Positions 42,034-51,456 of a stretch of 64,000 nt of DNA are shown one piece after another. The stretch is from Selenomonadaceae bacterium (GTDB lineage: Bacteria; Bacillota; Negativicutes; Selenomonadales; Selenomonadaceae), in assembly GCA_017527075.1 (NCBI GenBank), contig JAFXQM010000018.1, forward strand, positions 1 through 64,000, written 5' to 3'. The translations under genes were made by a program, and so were the position numbers. A model generated the notes under the pieces. That model was not told the origin of the DNA. It did not search any database and was given only the letters and a program-made list of their open reading frames with translations. Each line of letters begins with the position of its first letter. Within the stretch, counting starts at the first letter, position 1.

Positions 42034-42708
42034 ATGAAAAAAATTTTGTGCGTCGTGACGAGTAACAACGTCAAGGGCGCGACGGGAATTCCGACGGGCT
42101 TTTGGCTCAGCGAACTGACTCACCCGCTGGAAAAATTTTCGGCGGCGGGCTTCGACTTCGCGCTGGCGTCGATTAAGGGCGGCAAGCCTCCGATTGACGG
42201 CGACAGCCTCGACTTCACCGACCCAATTAACAAAAAATTTTGGGACGACGAAAATTTTCAAGCCAAGCTCGCGAACACGATTAAACTCGACGACGCGAAC
42301 GCCGCCGACTTCGACGCGATATTTTTTGCGGGCGGTCACGGCGTCATGTGGGATTTCGCGGACAGCGCGGCGATTGATAAAGTCACCCGCGAAATTTACG
42401 AGCGCGGCGGAATTGTCGCGGCGGTCTGCCACGGTCCCGCGGCGTTAGTCAACGTCAAGCTCAGCGACGGAAAATTTCTCGTCGACGGAAAAAATCTGAC
42501 GGCGTTCACCAACGGCGAGGAAGCGGCGGTTCAGGCGACGGACATCGTGCCGTTCCTTTTGGAGACCGCGCTCAAAAATCACGGCGCGATTCATCACGCG
42601 GCGGCGAACTGGAGCAATCACGTCGTGGAGGACGGGCGGCTCGTCACCGGACAGAATCCCGCGTCGGCGGCGGGCGTCGGCGAAGCTGTTGTCAAACTTT
42701 TGAGTTGA
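42034..42708 (+). CDS. DJ-1/PfpI-type protein (Hsp31-like)
   Basis: 224 aa from ATG 42034 (GGAG nine bases upstream). GIPTGFWLSELTHPLEKF, then FFAGGHGVMWDF and the nucleophile elbow AAVCHGPAAL with catalytic Cys and His, as in glyoxalase III/Hsp31 proteins. GFDFALASIKGG precedes. Members detoxify methylglyoxal or act as chaperones. Followed by a tautomerase gene after 12 bases. Confidence 0.9.
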   Translation: MKKILCVVTSNNVKGATGIPTGFWLSELTHPLEKFSAAGFDFALASIKGGKPPIDGDSLDFTDPINKKFWDDENFQAKLANTIKLDDANAADFDAIFFAGGHGVMWDFADSAAIDKVTREIYERGGIVAAVCHGPAALVNVKLSDGKFLVDGKNLTAFTNGEEAAVQATDIVPFLLETALKNHGAIHHAAANWSNHVVEDGRLVTGQNPASAAGVGEAVVKLLS

Positions 42709-42720
42709 GGAGGAATTTTT

Positions 42721-42921
42721 ATGCCGTTAATTTCAATCGATGCGGTTCATCCGACAAAAGAGCAGAAGGAAAAACTTATCGCGGGGCTGACGAAGACCGC
42801 CAGCGAAATCCTCGGCGTCGACGAAAAATTTTTTTACGTCCTCGTCAAGGAAAATGATTTGGATAACTGGGGCGTCGGCGGAAAAACTTTGACGCAATTC
42901 CTCGCCGAGCAGAAGAAGTAA
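42721..42921 (+). CDS. 4-oxalocrotonate tautomerase family protein (66 aa)
   Basis: Starts MPLISIDAVHPTKEQKEKL: Pro1, the catalytic base after Met removal, is present. GLTKTASEILGVDEKFFYVLVKE is the usual helix-strand. Ends EQKK. Normal size for single-domain 4-OT proteins, which form hexamers. GAGGAGG lies upstream. Lies in a run with an exported amidohydrolase, an ABM protein and a DJ-1 protein, which might together process a reactive carbonyl or aromatic acid; this is inference. Confidence 0.88.
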   Translation: MPLISIDAVHPTKEQKEKLIAGLTKTASEILGVDEKFFYVLVKENDLDNWGVGGKTLTQFLAEQKK

Positions 42922-42932
42922 AAAAATTTTTG

Positions 42933-42962
42933 TCCCCTTGCAAACGCGAGGGGATTTTTTTG
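42933..42962 (+). terminator. Terminator after the tautomerase gene
   Basis: TCCCCTtG-caaacg-CgAGGGGA followed by seven Ts. Confidence 0.85.
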
Positions 42963-43025
42963 TTACAATGAACGCCGCAAAAAATTTCTCCGCGCTCAAA
43001 AAATTTTTCTGAAGGATTGAATTGA

Positions 43026-44615
43026 ATGGAAAAAATCTCTCCGCTGCTCGCCAACAAAAATTTTCTTTACGCCACGGAATTTTTTTCTGGCATGTCGATA
43101 ATGGCCGTCGAACTGGGAGCGGCTCGGCTGCTCGCGCCGTACTTCAGCTCGTCGCAAATCGTCTGGACGATAATCATCGGCACGATAATGATTGCGCTCG
43201 CGCTCGGAAATGTTTGGGGCGGGCGGCGCGCTGACCTCGACGCGAACCCCGCAAAACTTTATCGGCGGCTGATAATCGCCGCGCTGTGGATTGGAGCAAT
43301 TCCCGTCCTCGGAAAATATTTAATCCTCGCGCTCGCCGGCGTGTTAATCGTCGCCATCGACACGAACCTTTTAATTTGGGCGGCGTTCCTCTCGTGCATG
43401 GCGATTTTCGTTTTGCCGCTGTTCTTGCTCGGAACCGTGACGCCTTCGCTCGTTAAGTACGCGACGGACAATCTCGAACACAACGGACGAATCGTCGGCA
43501 ACCTCAACGCCTTCAACACGGTCGGAAGCATAATCGGAACTTTCCTTCCGACGTTCGTGACGATTCCCGCCGCAGGCACCGCCGTAACTTTTTTTATCTT
43601 CTCCGGCGTCCTTTTGCTCATCGGGATAATTTATTTCGTGAGTGTCGGCGCGCGGAAAATTTTCTGCGCGGCAGCCGTGATGATTTTTATTTTGTGCGGC
43701 GTCGTCGGCAGCGCGAACAGTTTCGCCTTCTGGGAAAAAAATCTTTTGTACGAGGGCGAATCGATTTACAATTACCTGCAAGTCAAAGAGACGCCCGACA
43801 AAATTATTTTCTCGACGAATGTTTTGTTCGGCGTGCAGTCGCTCAAGGTCAAGGGCGGCGGGCTCACGGGCATGTATTACGATTACGCGCTGGCGGCTCC
43901 GCTCCTCACCGACGGCAAAAAAATTTTGATTCTTGGAATGGGCACGGGCACCTTCGCCGAGCAATGCCGAAAATATTTTCCGTCCGCGCAAATCACGGGC
44001 GTGGAGATTGACGAGAAAATCACCGCGCTGGCAAAAAAATATTTCGCCCTGCCCGAAGAAGTCGCGGTCGCCACTTACGACGGGCGCGCCTTCCTTCAGG
44101 CGGACGAAAATTTTTACGACGTGATTTTGGTCGACGCCTTCCAAGATATTTCTCCGCCGTTCCAGATGAGCTCGACGGAATTTTTTTCGCTGGTGAAAAA
44201 TCATTTGGCTCCCGACGGCGTGATGGTCGTCAACATGAACATGCGGGCTTCGGGCGCGGGCAACATCAACGAGTACCTGACCGACACGATTGGAAAAAAT
44301 TTTCCCGCCGTGAAGACGGTCGACGCGCGCTCCGCCACGAACAGAATTTTATTCGCGGCGGCGGACGAAAAAATTTTGGACAGTCTTCGCCCCCGCGCAG
44401 AAAATCTTTCCGACGAAAATTTATCGCGGCTGATGATTCACATCGCCGACACTTGGACGACGCCCGCCCGCGGAGAAAAAATTTTGACGGACGACCGCGC
44501 GCCCGTCGAGTTGCTCAGCATGAGAGCCTTGGATAATTTGATTCAGCAAAATCTTCAACGTTACAAAGAAATTTATCGGCGCGAGGGTTTGGACGGCGTG
44601 CTTAAAAATTTTTGA
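43026..44615 (+). CDS. Membrane spermidine-synthase-like protein (fused MFS/SpeE)
   Basis: 529 aa. N-terminal 230 residues contain about seven hydrophobic helices (e.g. IVWTIIIGTIMIALALG, AAVMIFILCGVVGSA). The C-terminal domain is aminopropyltransferase-like: ILILGMGTGTFAEQCRK (SAM site), GVEIDEKI, and VILVDAFQDISPPFQMSS corresponding to the catalytic Asp region of spermidine synthases. Members of this fused family may make or move polyamines, or act on other small amines. Start ATG 43026; the ribosome site is weak (GAAGGATTG). Confidence 0.85.
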   Translation: MEKISPLLANKNFLYATEFFSGMSIMAVELGAARLLAPYFSSSQIVWTIIIGTIMIALALGNVWGGRRADLDANPAKLYRRLIIAALWIGAIPVLGKYLILALAGVLIVAIDTNLLIWAAFLSCMAIFVLPLFLLGTVTPSLVKYATDNLEHNGRIVGNLNAFNTVGSIIGTFLPTFVTIPAAGTAVTFFIFSGVLLLIGIIYFVSVGARKIFCAAAVMIFILCGVVGSANSFAFWEKNLLYEGESIYNYLQVKETPDKIIFSTNVLFGVQSLKVKGGGLTGMYYDYALAAPLLTDGKKILILGMGTGTFAEQCRKYFPSAQITGVEIDEKITALAKKYFALPEEVAVATYDGRAFLQADENFYDVILVDAFQDISPPFQMSSTEFFSLVKNHLAPDGVMVVNMNMRASGAGNINEYLTDTIGKNFPAVKTVDARSATNRILFAAADEKILDSLRPRAENLSDENLSRLMIHIADTWTTPARGEKILTDDRAPVELLSMRALDNLIQQNLQRYKEIYRREGLDGVLKNF

Positions 44616-44635
44616 AAAAAGTGCCCGGCAACCAA

Positions 44636-44904
44636 GAGGCCGCCATGGACGGCGGCCGCGGCGCGTCTGACGCCGTGATGGCGTCATCCGCCGCACTGAC
44701 GGCTGCGGGTAACCTCAACCTCCAAATCACGAACGAAGAGCCGCCCCCGCGAGGTGTCCTTTTCTTTTGCATACTTTTCTTTTGGACAAGCAAAAGAAAA
44801 GTATGATTCAAAAACTCAAAAGAAATTTATCCGCCGAATGAACACGACGAGCCCAAGCAGTGAGGACAGGTTCTGCGAATCCACTCTTGAGAAAGAGGGG
44901 ATAA
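44636..44904 (+). repeat. Dispersed intergenic element, copy 3, with inserted segment
   Basis: Left end GAGGCCGCCATGGA (44636), then about 85 bases not found in the other copies, then GAGCCGCCCCCGCGAGG, hairpin with 14-bp arms ATACTTTTCTTTTG / CAAAAGAAAAGTAT, and right end TCCACTCTTGAGAAAGAGGGGA (GAGA loop). Sits between two convergent genes. Confidence 0.85.
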
Positions 44905-44908
44905 CACG

Positions 44909-45928
44909 TCAATATTTTTTCATGACTGAGTGCCGCGCGCGTTCAATGTTGGCGGCCAGCTCCTCCTGCGAGTGCGACTTCAGAATCGGTGTCATGTTGA
45001 AAAATTTTTCGTCGCTGTCGACCTTGACCCAGCCGAAGCCCGCCGCCTCCACGATGAACAGGAACGCGCGCTCAATCGCGTGGGCAATCGTCCCGTCAAT
45101 CTGCCCGCGTTCTTCGGGGAAGTCGTCGAACGTCAGCCCGCTGTCGAAGAGCGGCGCGAGGGCTTTCGGCTTGAACCAAAACATCGAGCCGGCCGGGAAC
45201 TCAATCAAATTTCTGTTGTCGACTTCAATGCCGAGCCTGTGCAAAAAATTTTTCGTGACGAGATAATTTCTGCCCCAGTTCACGGAGATTCGAATCGGCG
45301 TGAAGTATTGCGGGAAGACCAAACCGACTCGCGCGTCCGACAAAATTTCCAGAATGCCGCCGACAATTTCGGGACTGCCCAAAAGATTTCTGTAAAGATG
45401 ATTTCTCCAGCCCGACAGCCGATTTTTCGCGTGCAAAGATTTTTTCGAGTGAATGTGCACGCACGCGTCGTATCGGTCATAAATTTCCCTGAAGCCGACG
45501 AAAGCCGCCGCGATATCCCGCCCGCGATTCTCAAAAATTTTTATCGTGACGGAGCCCTTGTCGAAGTCGCCGAAGACATTTTCAATCGCGGATTTTTTTT
45601 CGGGCGCAGTCGTGGAGATGAACACGTCGACCTTGCACGGAATGTTCAGCAGAAGATTTTTCAGCTCGTCGGCGAGTTCGGGATAAAAAATGTGAACGAC
45701 CGCCGCGACCCGCAACTTCGTCGGCGGCGCGGAAAAATCCGGCGGGACTTTCAAGGCAAAATCTTTTCTGTTTTTCAGGCGGATGTGCTCGGTCAACTCT
45801 TTGGAACGAACGGCAACCGTCTCGCCCAAATCTTCCAGATGAATGCCGTGGCGGAAGCGGTAAACCGATTCGTAAGCGGCGGGAAAATTTATGGCGCAGA
45901 AATCTTTCAGGCGGTTGAAAAAACTCAT
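44909..45928 (-). CDS. Rhamnan-synthesis-type (RgpF-like) glycosyltransferase (339 aa)
   Basis: Matches the RgpF family: VAAVVHIFYPELADELKNLL near residues 70-90, ENRGRDIAAAFVG, YDACVHIHSKKSLH, GWRNHLYRNLLGS, IEFPAGSMFWFKPKAL and ERAFLFIVEAAGFGW. These enzymes add rhamnose or related sugars in cell wall and O-antigen polymers. ATG 45928 overlaps the preceding glycosyltransferase by four bases. The dispersed repeat begins five bases past its stop. Confidence 0.9.
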   Translation of the reverse strand: MSFFNRLKDFCAINFPAAYESVYRFRHGIHLEDLGETVAVRSKELTEHIRLKNRKDFALKVPPDFSAPPTKLRVAAVVHIFYPELADELKNLLLNIPCKVDVFISTTAPEKKSAIENVFGDFDKGSVTIKIFENRGRDIAAAFVGFREIYDRYDACVHIHSKKSLHAKNRLSGWRNHLYRNLLGSPEIVGGILEILSDARVGLVFPQYFTPIRISVNWGRNYLVTKNFLHRLGIEVDNRNLIEFPAGSMFWFKPKALAPLFDSGLTFDDFPEERGQIDGTIAHAIERAFLFIVEAAGFGWVKVDSDEKFFNMTPILKSHSQEELAANIERARHSVMKKY

Positions 45929-48093
45929 GGGGATTTATCCTCAAAGACAGCGACGTATTTTTCTGCAACGCGCTCAATGAAAAATTTTTCGGCAACGACG
46001 GCGACGCGGTTCCTAAATTTTTCGTAAAGCTCTGAGTCATCGGCGAGTGTCCGCAAAATTTTCGCAAGCTCGGCGACGGGAACTTTTCCGCCAACCAAAT
46101 CAAAGACGACGCCCGCGTCCTCGACCATCGCCGGGACTTCACCGAGATTGGAGCTGACGACGGGGCGTCCCGCGAAGAAGCTGTCGATTATCAGCAGCGG
46201 AAAACTTTCGCCCGCGTATTCGCTCGGCAGCAGCCCGACATCAGCCGCCGCCAGATAATCGCGCACGTTGCTCTTGAAGCCGACCGGGTGCACGAATTCC
46301 GGCACGCGCCCGAAAAGTTTGTCATACATTTCGCCCGCGCCGACCAAAATCAAATCGATTCGACGCCAGCCCGAAGAGTTTGCAAGCTTAACCGCGTCGA
46401 CTGCCGCCTGCCAACCTTTCTGCGAGATGGCTCGGCTCACGACGCACGCGACGAAAGATTCTTCGGGGATATTCAGTTCCGCGCGGGGCACGGGATTAAT
46501 CGGCGCGCGCTCCAGCCCGTTGCCAATCTTTTGAAAAATTTTTTCGCGCCCGAAATCTTTGAACGGAATCAAATTTTTGTCGGCGATATAAACGAACGCG
46601 TCGACAGATTTTTTTACGCGGGCGAGAATTTTTTTGAGGTAATCGGGGTCGGCGGCCTCGTACATGCCGTGAAGTGTGACGACGTGGCGCAGGCGCGGAT
46701 TGTTTTCGGCGACGAAACTCGCGGCAACGTCGACGGCTCCGTGGTGCGTGTGAATCACGTCGATTTTAAATTGCTCGACGACCTCGGCAAGCCCGCCCGT
46801 GTTGTTCAGATAAACCAGCGGGACGTCGGGATTAAGTTTCTTTCGGATGTCGGGCAAGTCGTCGGCCATTTGGAAATTCAAAACGGTGACGGGAAAATTT
46901 CTGCGGCTGAGTTCGTTGGCGAGTGTCAGAGGAAAAGTTTCTCCGCCGCCGATGCTGAACGCGAACACTCCGATTAAAACGTTCGGCCTGCGAGTGGCGC
47001 GCAGAATTTTTTTCACGTCGAAAAGTTTTTCAAGCTCGGCGATGTCCTTGCCGCCGTAATAACCGAAGAAATGCTCCTCCAAATTTTTTCTGTGCGCCTC
47101 GTGGACTTCTGCGGGCACAAAAAAATTTTCGGCGACGTGCGCGGCGATTCGTTCGTGCTCAATAAAATAGCGCGGCTCCCTCTGAATCTTGAGGGACGTG
47201 CTTTTTTTGTGGACGCGATAAAAATTCGTGGCGCGCGGCGAGTAATAAACGCAGCCGCCCAAAATTTCGCTGAGGTAGAAGAGCCAATCGCCGCAAAGTT
47301 TCATGTCGAGGCACGCGTCGGGGAAAAATTTTTTCTTGCGGAAGAGGACGCCGCTGACGTTCGGGATAATATTTTTCACGCCGAAACCTTGGGCGACGAA
47401 TTCGGCGGCGGTCATCGCAAAAATTTTTTTCCAGTCGAAGTTCGGCAGGTCGGCGAGGTATTGTTCGCTCGTAAAAATTTTTTGGTCGTCTTGAATGAAA
47501 TCCGTGCGGCAGAAGGCGAGTTGAATCGCGTCGTCGGAGAAGGCGGGCACGAGTTCGGCGAGAAAATTTTCCGCGCTGAAATCGTCGCTCTCGGCAATCC
47601 AAATTAAATCGCCGCGCGCCGCGTCAATTCCCTTGCGCCACTGATTGAAGACGCCGCCGGAATTTTTTTCGTTGAGGATGAGGCGCGTGTTGTCCGAGTG
47701 GCAAGCTTGGAAATTTTTTAAGATGTCGCGGCTGTCGTCGGTCGAGCAGTCGTCGAGGAGAATCACTTCAAAATTTTTGTAAGTTTGATTGTAAATCGTG
47801 TCGAGGCGTTGGGGCAGGAAGGGCGCGTGATTGAAGTTGGGAACGATGACACTCACGCGCGGCGAAAAATTTTCGCGGAAGGAAACTTTCCACACGCTTG
47901 CCGCCCGCGCAGATTTTTTCCCGCGCGCCATGGAAAATTTCAACAGCGCGGACTTGGCGGCGGCTTTGGTCGGCAAAAAAATTTTTCGGTGAGCGGTCGG
48001 CAAATTGAGCGCAAAAAAATCTTCGGCGCGGCGGACAAAATTTCTGACCGTCGCTCCCGTCAACGCGCGGTAAATTTTCATCTTCAAGCCCAA
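45925..48093 (-). CDS. Bifunctional GT2-GT4 glycosyltransferase (722 aa)
   Basis: Starts TTG 48093 (GAGGTG seven bases upstream). Residues 70-330: GT2 domain, RVSVIVPNFNHAPFLPQRLD, VILLDDCSTDDS, GGVFNQWRKGID and WIAESDDFSAE (DxD). Residues 370-715: GT4 domain, VLIGVFAFSIGGGETFPL, VIHTHHGAVDVAA, FVACVVSRAISQKGWQAAV, AADVGLLPSEYAGESFPLLIIDS and PVVSSNLGEVPAMV (the ExFG..EA-type C-terminal site). Two glycosyl transfers in one chain, coupled to the RgpF-like gene, suggest surface polysaccharide assembly. Confidence 0.88.
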   Translation of the reverse strand: MGLKMKIYRALTGATVRNFVRRAEDFFALNLPTAHRKIFLPTKAAAKSALLKFSMARGKKSARAASVWKVSFRENFSPRVSVIVPNFNHAPFLPQRLDTIYNQTYKNFEVILLDDCSTDDSRDILKNFQACHSDNTRLILNEKNSGGVFNQWRKGIDAARGDLIWIAESDDFSAENFLAELVPAFSDDAIQLAFCRTDFIQDDQKIFTSEQYLADLPNFDWKKIFAMTAAEFVAQGFGVKNIIPNVSGVLFRKKKFFPDACLDMKLCGDWLFYLSEILGGCVYYSPRATNFYRVHKKSTSLKIQREPRYFIEHERIAAHVAENFFVPAEVHEAHRKNLEEHFFGYYGGKDIAELEKLFDVKKILRATRRPNVLIGVFAFSIGGGETFPLTLANELSRRNFPVTVLNFQMADDLPDIRKKLNPDVPLVYLNNTGGLAEVVEQFKIDVIHTHHGAVDVAASFVAENNPRLRHVVTLHGMYEAADPDYLKKILARVKKSVDAFVYIADKNLIPFKDFGREKIFQKIGNGLERAPINPVPRAELNIPEESFVACVVSRAISQKGWQAAVDAVKLANSSGWRRIDLILVGAGEMYDKLFGRVPEFVHPVGFKSNVRDYLAAADVGLLPSEYAGESFPLLIIDSFFAGRPVVSSNLGEVPAMVEDAGVVFDLVGGKVPVAELAKILRTLADDSELYEKFRNRVAVVAEKFFIERVAEKYVAVFEDKSP

Positions 48094-48173
48094 AAAATTT
48101 CACCTCATGCAAAAGGATAATCAAAGCGGCGCGTAAAGTCAACCTGAAAAGATTTTTGTCCGCGCGAATGATA

Positions 48174-48202
48174 TTTACATTTGCCGCGCGATTGAGTATC
48201 AT
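48174..48202 (+). promoter_or_regulatory. Promoter of aroF
   Basis: TTTACA at 48174, 17-base spacer, TATCAT at 48197; the gene starts 34 bases downstream with AGGAGG in the leader. Confidence 0.6.
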
Positions 48203-48235
48203 ACGGGCATTGATTTACAGAGGAGGAAGTTTTTC

Positions 48236-49267
48236 GTGGTTATCATCATGAATCCGGAGGCGACGTCGCAAAACATCGACGAGGTAATCAGAGCGATAAA
48301 GAGCGTCGGCTTGGACGCGAAGATAATGGAAGGCGCGCAGCAAAAAATCGTCGGGGTCATCGGCGACAAGACGAAGCTGGCGAGCGTGGCGATTGACGCG
48401 TTGCCGGGCGTGGAGAGTTCCGTCGCGATTTCAAAGAGTTACAAACTTGCGAGCCGTGAGTTTCATCCGCAGGCGAGTGTCGTCGACGTGAGCGGCGTGA
48501 AAATCGGCGGAGGCGAACCCGTCGTCATGGCGGGGCCGTGTGCAGTCGAGAGCCGCGAGCAACTCTTGAAGGCGGCACGAATCGTCAAGGAGGGCGGCGC
48601 ACAATTTTTGCGCGGCGGAGCATTCAAGCCGAGGACTTCGCCGTATTCGTTCCAAGGGCTGGAGGTCGAGGGCTTAAAATATTTGGCGGAGGCGCGAGAG
48701 GTCACGGGCTTGAAAATCGTCACGGAAGTCACGACGGTCGAAGGCATTGCACCCGTCGCCGAATACGCGGACATGTTACAAATCGGCGCGCGCAACATGC
48801 AAAACTTCGGGCTGCTCAAAGAGGTCGGCAAGTGCAAGCGTCCCGTCCTGCTCAAGCGCGGGCTGGCCGCCACGATTGACGAATGGTTGAACGCAGCGGA
48901 ATACATCATGAACGCGGGCAATCCTGACGTCGTGCTTTGCGAGCGCGGAATCCGAACTTACGAAACTTACACGCGCAACACTCTGGACTTGTCGGCGGTG
49001 GCGGCCGTCAAACATCTGTCGCACCTGCCAATCGTCGTTGATCCTTCACACGGCACGGGCAAGTGGCGCATGGTCAAACCGATGGCTTTGGCGGCAATCG
49101 CAGCGGGCGCGGACGGCTTGATGATGGAAGTGCACCCGAATCCCGCGCGGGCACTCTCGGACGGCTCGCAGTCGCTGACGCCCGAACATTATCGCGCGGT
49201 CATGGGCGGCATAAAAAAATTGGCGGCTTTCATGCGCGAAGAAAATTTAATCGGGCTCGACGAGTGA
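48236..49267 (+). CDS. aroF: 3-deoxy-7-phosphoheptulonate (DAHP) synthase
   Basis: 343 aa; GTG 48236 after AGGAGG. An N-terminal ferredoxin-like regulatory segment of about 70 residues (VIIMNPEATSQNIDEVIRAI) precedes the type I-beta barrel: VVMAGPCAVESREQLL, FLRGGAFKPRTSPYSFQG, QIGARNMQNFGLL, PVLLKRGLAATIDEWL, LPIVVDPSHGTGKW and MMEVHPNPARALSDG. First step of the shikimate pathway. The regulatory segment suggests feedback control by an aromatic amino acid or prephenate. Confidence 0.95.
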   Translation: MVIIMNPEATSQNIDEVIRAIKSVGLDAKIMEGAQQKIVGVIGDKTKLASVAIDALPGVESSVAISKSYKLASREFHPQASVVDVSGVKIGGGEPVVMAGPCAVESREQLLKAARIVKEGGAQFLRGGAFKPRTSPYSFQGLEVEGLKYLAEAREVTGLKIVTEVTTVEGIAPVAEYADMLQIGARNMQNFGLLKEVGKCKRPVLLKRGLAATIDEWLNAAEYIMNAGNPDVVLCERGIRTYETYTRNTLDLSAVAAVKHLSHLPIVVDPSHGTGKWRMVKPMALAAIAAGADGLMMEVHPNPARALSDGSQSLTPEHYRAVMGGIKKLAAFMREENLIGLDE

Positions 49268-49328
49268 AACCCGTCACACGGCATGGGCGATGGAGAATAC
49301 AGAAAAATTTTTACGGGAGCTGAGATAA

Positions 49329-49865
49329 ATGGAATTTCATTCAACGACAATCGTGGCAGTCAAACGCGGCGGCAAGGTCGCAATCGCGGGCGACGGGCAA
49401 GTAACTTTCGGAAACAGCACGGTCATGAAGTCGACGGCGCGCAAAGTTCGCCGCCTCTATCACGACAAAATTTTGGCGGGCTTCGCGGGCTCGGTCGCCG
49501 ACGCCTTCACGCTTTTTGAAAAATTTGAAGAGAAACTCGAATCGACGCACGGGCACCTCATGCGGGCGGCGGTCGCGCTCGCCAAGGACTGGCGCACAGA
49601 TAAAATTTTGCGGCGGCTGGAGGCTTTGCTGCTCGTGGCGGACAAAGACAAACTGCTGCTGCTTTCGGGCAACGGAGAAGTGATTGAGCCCGACGGAGAC
49701 ATCGCGGCGATTGGGTCGGGCGGCTTTTACGCGCTGGCGGCGGGCAGAGCACTCGTGGCGCACACGGAGATGACCGCCGCAGAAATCGCCAAGGAGTCGC
49801 TGTCAATCGCGGCGGAAATTTGCGTCTTCACGAATCAAAATATCGTCGTCGAAGAGCTCGGATGA
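49329..49865 (+). CDS. hslV: ATP-dependent protease peptidase subunit HslV
   Basis: 178 aa. [21 protein letters not shown] is the conserved N-terminus after a five-residue lead (MEFHS); Thr6 or Thr7 would become the catalytic N-terminal nucleophile. [47 protein letters not shown] and [10 protein letters not shown] follow. Forms the two-ring peptidase that works with HslU. No hslU follows: a terminator and a regulator gene come next. The start has little of a ribosome site (GGGAGC). Confidence 0.94.
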   Translation: MEFHSTTIVAVKRGGKVAIAGDGQVTFGNSTVMKSTARKVRRLYHDKILAGFAGSVADAFTLFEKFEEKLESTHGHLMRAAVALAKDWRTDKILRRLEALLLVADKDKLLLLSGNGEVIEPDGDIAAIGSGGFYALAAGRALVAHTEMTAAEIAKESLSIAAEICVFTNQNIVVEELG

Positions 49866-49883
49866 GTTAGGAGTTAGGAGTTG
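49864..49883 (+). repeat. Short tandem GAGTTAG repeats
   Basis: About three 7-base units of GAGTTAG type directly after the hslV stop; related units occur at 51368-51399. Confidence 0.6.
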
Positions 49884-49896
49884 GAAAAAATTTTTC

Positions 49897-49924
49897 TCCC
49901 GTCAATGCGGCGGGATTTTTTTTG
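49897..49924 (+). terminator. Terminator of hslV
   Basis: CCCGtC-aatgc-GgCGGG followed by eight Ts. Confidence 0.8.
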
Positions 49925-50050
49925 CTGAAAAATTTTTTGCGGGCTGAGAATTTTTTGTGCGGAAAATTTTTCTTTCCTTCGCCGCGCAAAACATTTATAA
50001 TGATTTAAAAAATTTCGGCTGAAAATTTTTCGGACGGTGAGGTTTTGGCA

Positions 50051-51364
50051 ATGAAAAAAATTTTAATCGTCGACGATATGCTGGTTCCGTTGATGATGAC
50101 TGAAAACATGCTCGCGGGGCAATACGAAACTTTTTGCGCGCAGTCTCCGCAAGAGGCAATGGAAATTTATCGCAACGAAAAACCCGACATGGTTCTTTCC
50201 GATTTCCGAATGCCGGGCATGACGGGTTACGAAATGCAAATCGAATTGCAAAACGAGTTCCATAAAAAAATTCCGTTCATGTTCATGACGGCGGACAGCT
50301 CCGAGGAAGTTGAGAGCAAAGGATTCGACAACGGCGCGATGGATTTTATCCGCAAACCGTTCCGCCCCGACGTGTTGCTGCGGCGCGTGGCGAATATCCT
50401 TCAAACCGTCGGCGAGATTCAAGATTTGAAAAAAACTTCGTCGACCGACAAACTCACCGGACTTTTCAACAAAGGTTCGTCGGAAGAGGAGCTCACGAAA
50501 GTTTGCAAGAAGTCGCACGGCTCGCTGATGATGATTGACCTGGACAGCTTTAAGCTCGTCAACGACATTCACGGGCACGCCATGGGCGATAAAATTCTGA
50601 TTGCGTTCGCGGACATCTTGCGGGCGGCGATGCGTTCGACGGATTTAATCGGGCGCATGGGCGGCGACGAATTTGTTGCCTTCTGCCACGGCGTCAGCGA
50701 CGAAGGCTCCATTGCCTCCAAAAGTCAGTTCATCAACGAAAAAATCGTCGAGGCCGCAAAAAAATTGATGGGCGAGGACATGAACATTCCGCTCGGCGCG
50801 AGTATCGGCTGCGTGCTCGTTCCTCAGGCGGGCACAGATTTTGTTGAGCTTTACAAAAAGGCGGACAAGGCTCTTTACATCGTCAAGCAGAACGGCAAGC
50901 ATGGTTACAACATTTTCAGCGAGGACGCCCCCGAAGAAAACGTCGAGACGGTCGTCACGCTCGCGCAAATCGAAATGATTCTCGCCGAACGCAACAAAGA
51001 ACCCGGCGCGTACATTTTGCCGTTCGAGAGCTTCAGAAATATTTATCGCTTCCTCAAGCGCACGCGCGCAGGTTACGCCAAGACGATTTGCATTGTGCTG
51101 CTCGCGCTTAAGCGCACGGGCGACGGCGAAAAAATTCCGCTCAAAGCTGCGGGAGAAAAATTTATCGAATGCTTACACAAAACTTTACGGCGCGGCGATA
51201 TCGTTTCGCAGAACGGCTCCAATCAATTTCTCCTCCTGCTGACCAACACCGACGGGCACCACGACGTTACCCGCGCGATTGCCCGCGTCGTCGAAAATTG
51301 GGGCAAGCTCCCCGAAAGCAAAAGTTTTTACTTCACGCAAGAATGGTCAGTGCTTGACGCCTGA
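50051..51364 (+). CDS. Response regulator with GGDEF domain
   Basis: 437 aa from ATG 50051 (GGTGAGG nine bases upstream). Receiver domain 1-120: ILIVDDM, phospho-acceptor Asp in MVLSDFRMPGM, FMTADSS and DFIRKPFRP with the conserved Lys. GGDEF domain about 145-300: TDKLTGLFNKGS, MMIDLDSFKLVND and the signature RMGGDEFVAF, so diguanylate cyclase activity is expected. The C-terminal 130 residues form a second, degenerate GGDEF-like unit (QNGSNQFLLLL). No kinase is next to it; a PAS-EAL protein follows, suggesting control of cyclic-di-GMP. Confidence 0.9.
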   Translation: MKKILIVDDMLVPLMMTENMLAGQYETFCAQSPQEAMEIYRNEKPDMVLSDFRMPGMTGYEMQIELQNEFHKKIPFMFMTADSSEEVESKGFDNGAMDFIRKPFRPDVLLRRVANILQTVGEIQDLKKTSSTDKLTGLFNKGSSEEELTKVCKKSHGSLMMIDLDSFKLVNDIHGHAMGDKILIAFADILRAAMRSTDLIGRMGGDEFVAFCHGVSDEGSIASKSQFINEKIVEAAKKLMGEDMNIPLGASIGCVLVPQAGTDFVELYKKADKALYIVKQNGKHGYNIFSEDAPEENVETVVTLAQIEMILAERNKEPGAYILPFESFRNIYRFLKRTRAGYAKTICIVLLALKRTGDGEKIPLKAAGEKFIECLHKTLRRGDIVSQNGSNQFLLLLTNTDGHHDVTRAIARVVENWGKLPESKSFYFTQEWSVLDA

Positions 51365-51367
51365 ATT

Positions 51368-51440
51368 CAGTTAGGAGTTTGGAGTTAAGAGTTAAGGAAG
51401 TCACCCCTAAATCCTAAATCCCAAATCCTAAATCCTAAAA
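51368..51440 (+). repeat. Clustered GAGTTnn and CCTAAAT microrepeats
   Basis: TTAGGAGTTTGGAGTTAAGAG-like units (51368-51399) followed by about four CCTAAATC units (51405-51440) in the gap between two signalling genes. No promoter was recognised in it. Confidence 0.6.
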
Positions 51441-51456
51441 CGGAGTTGATAAATCC

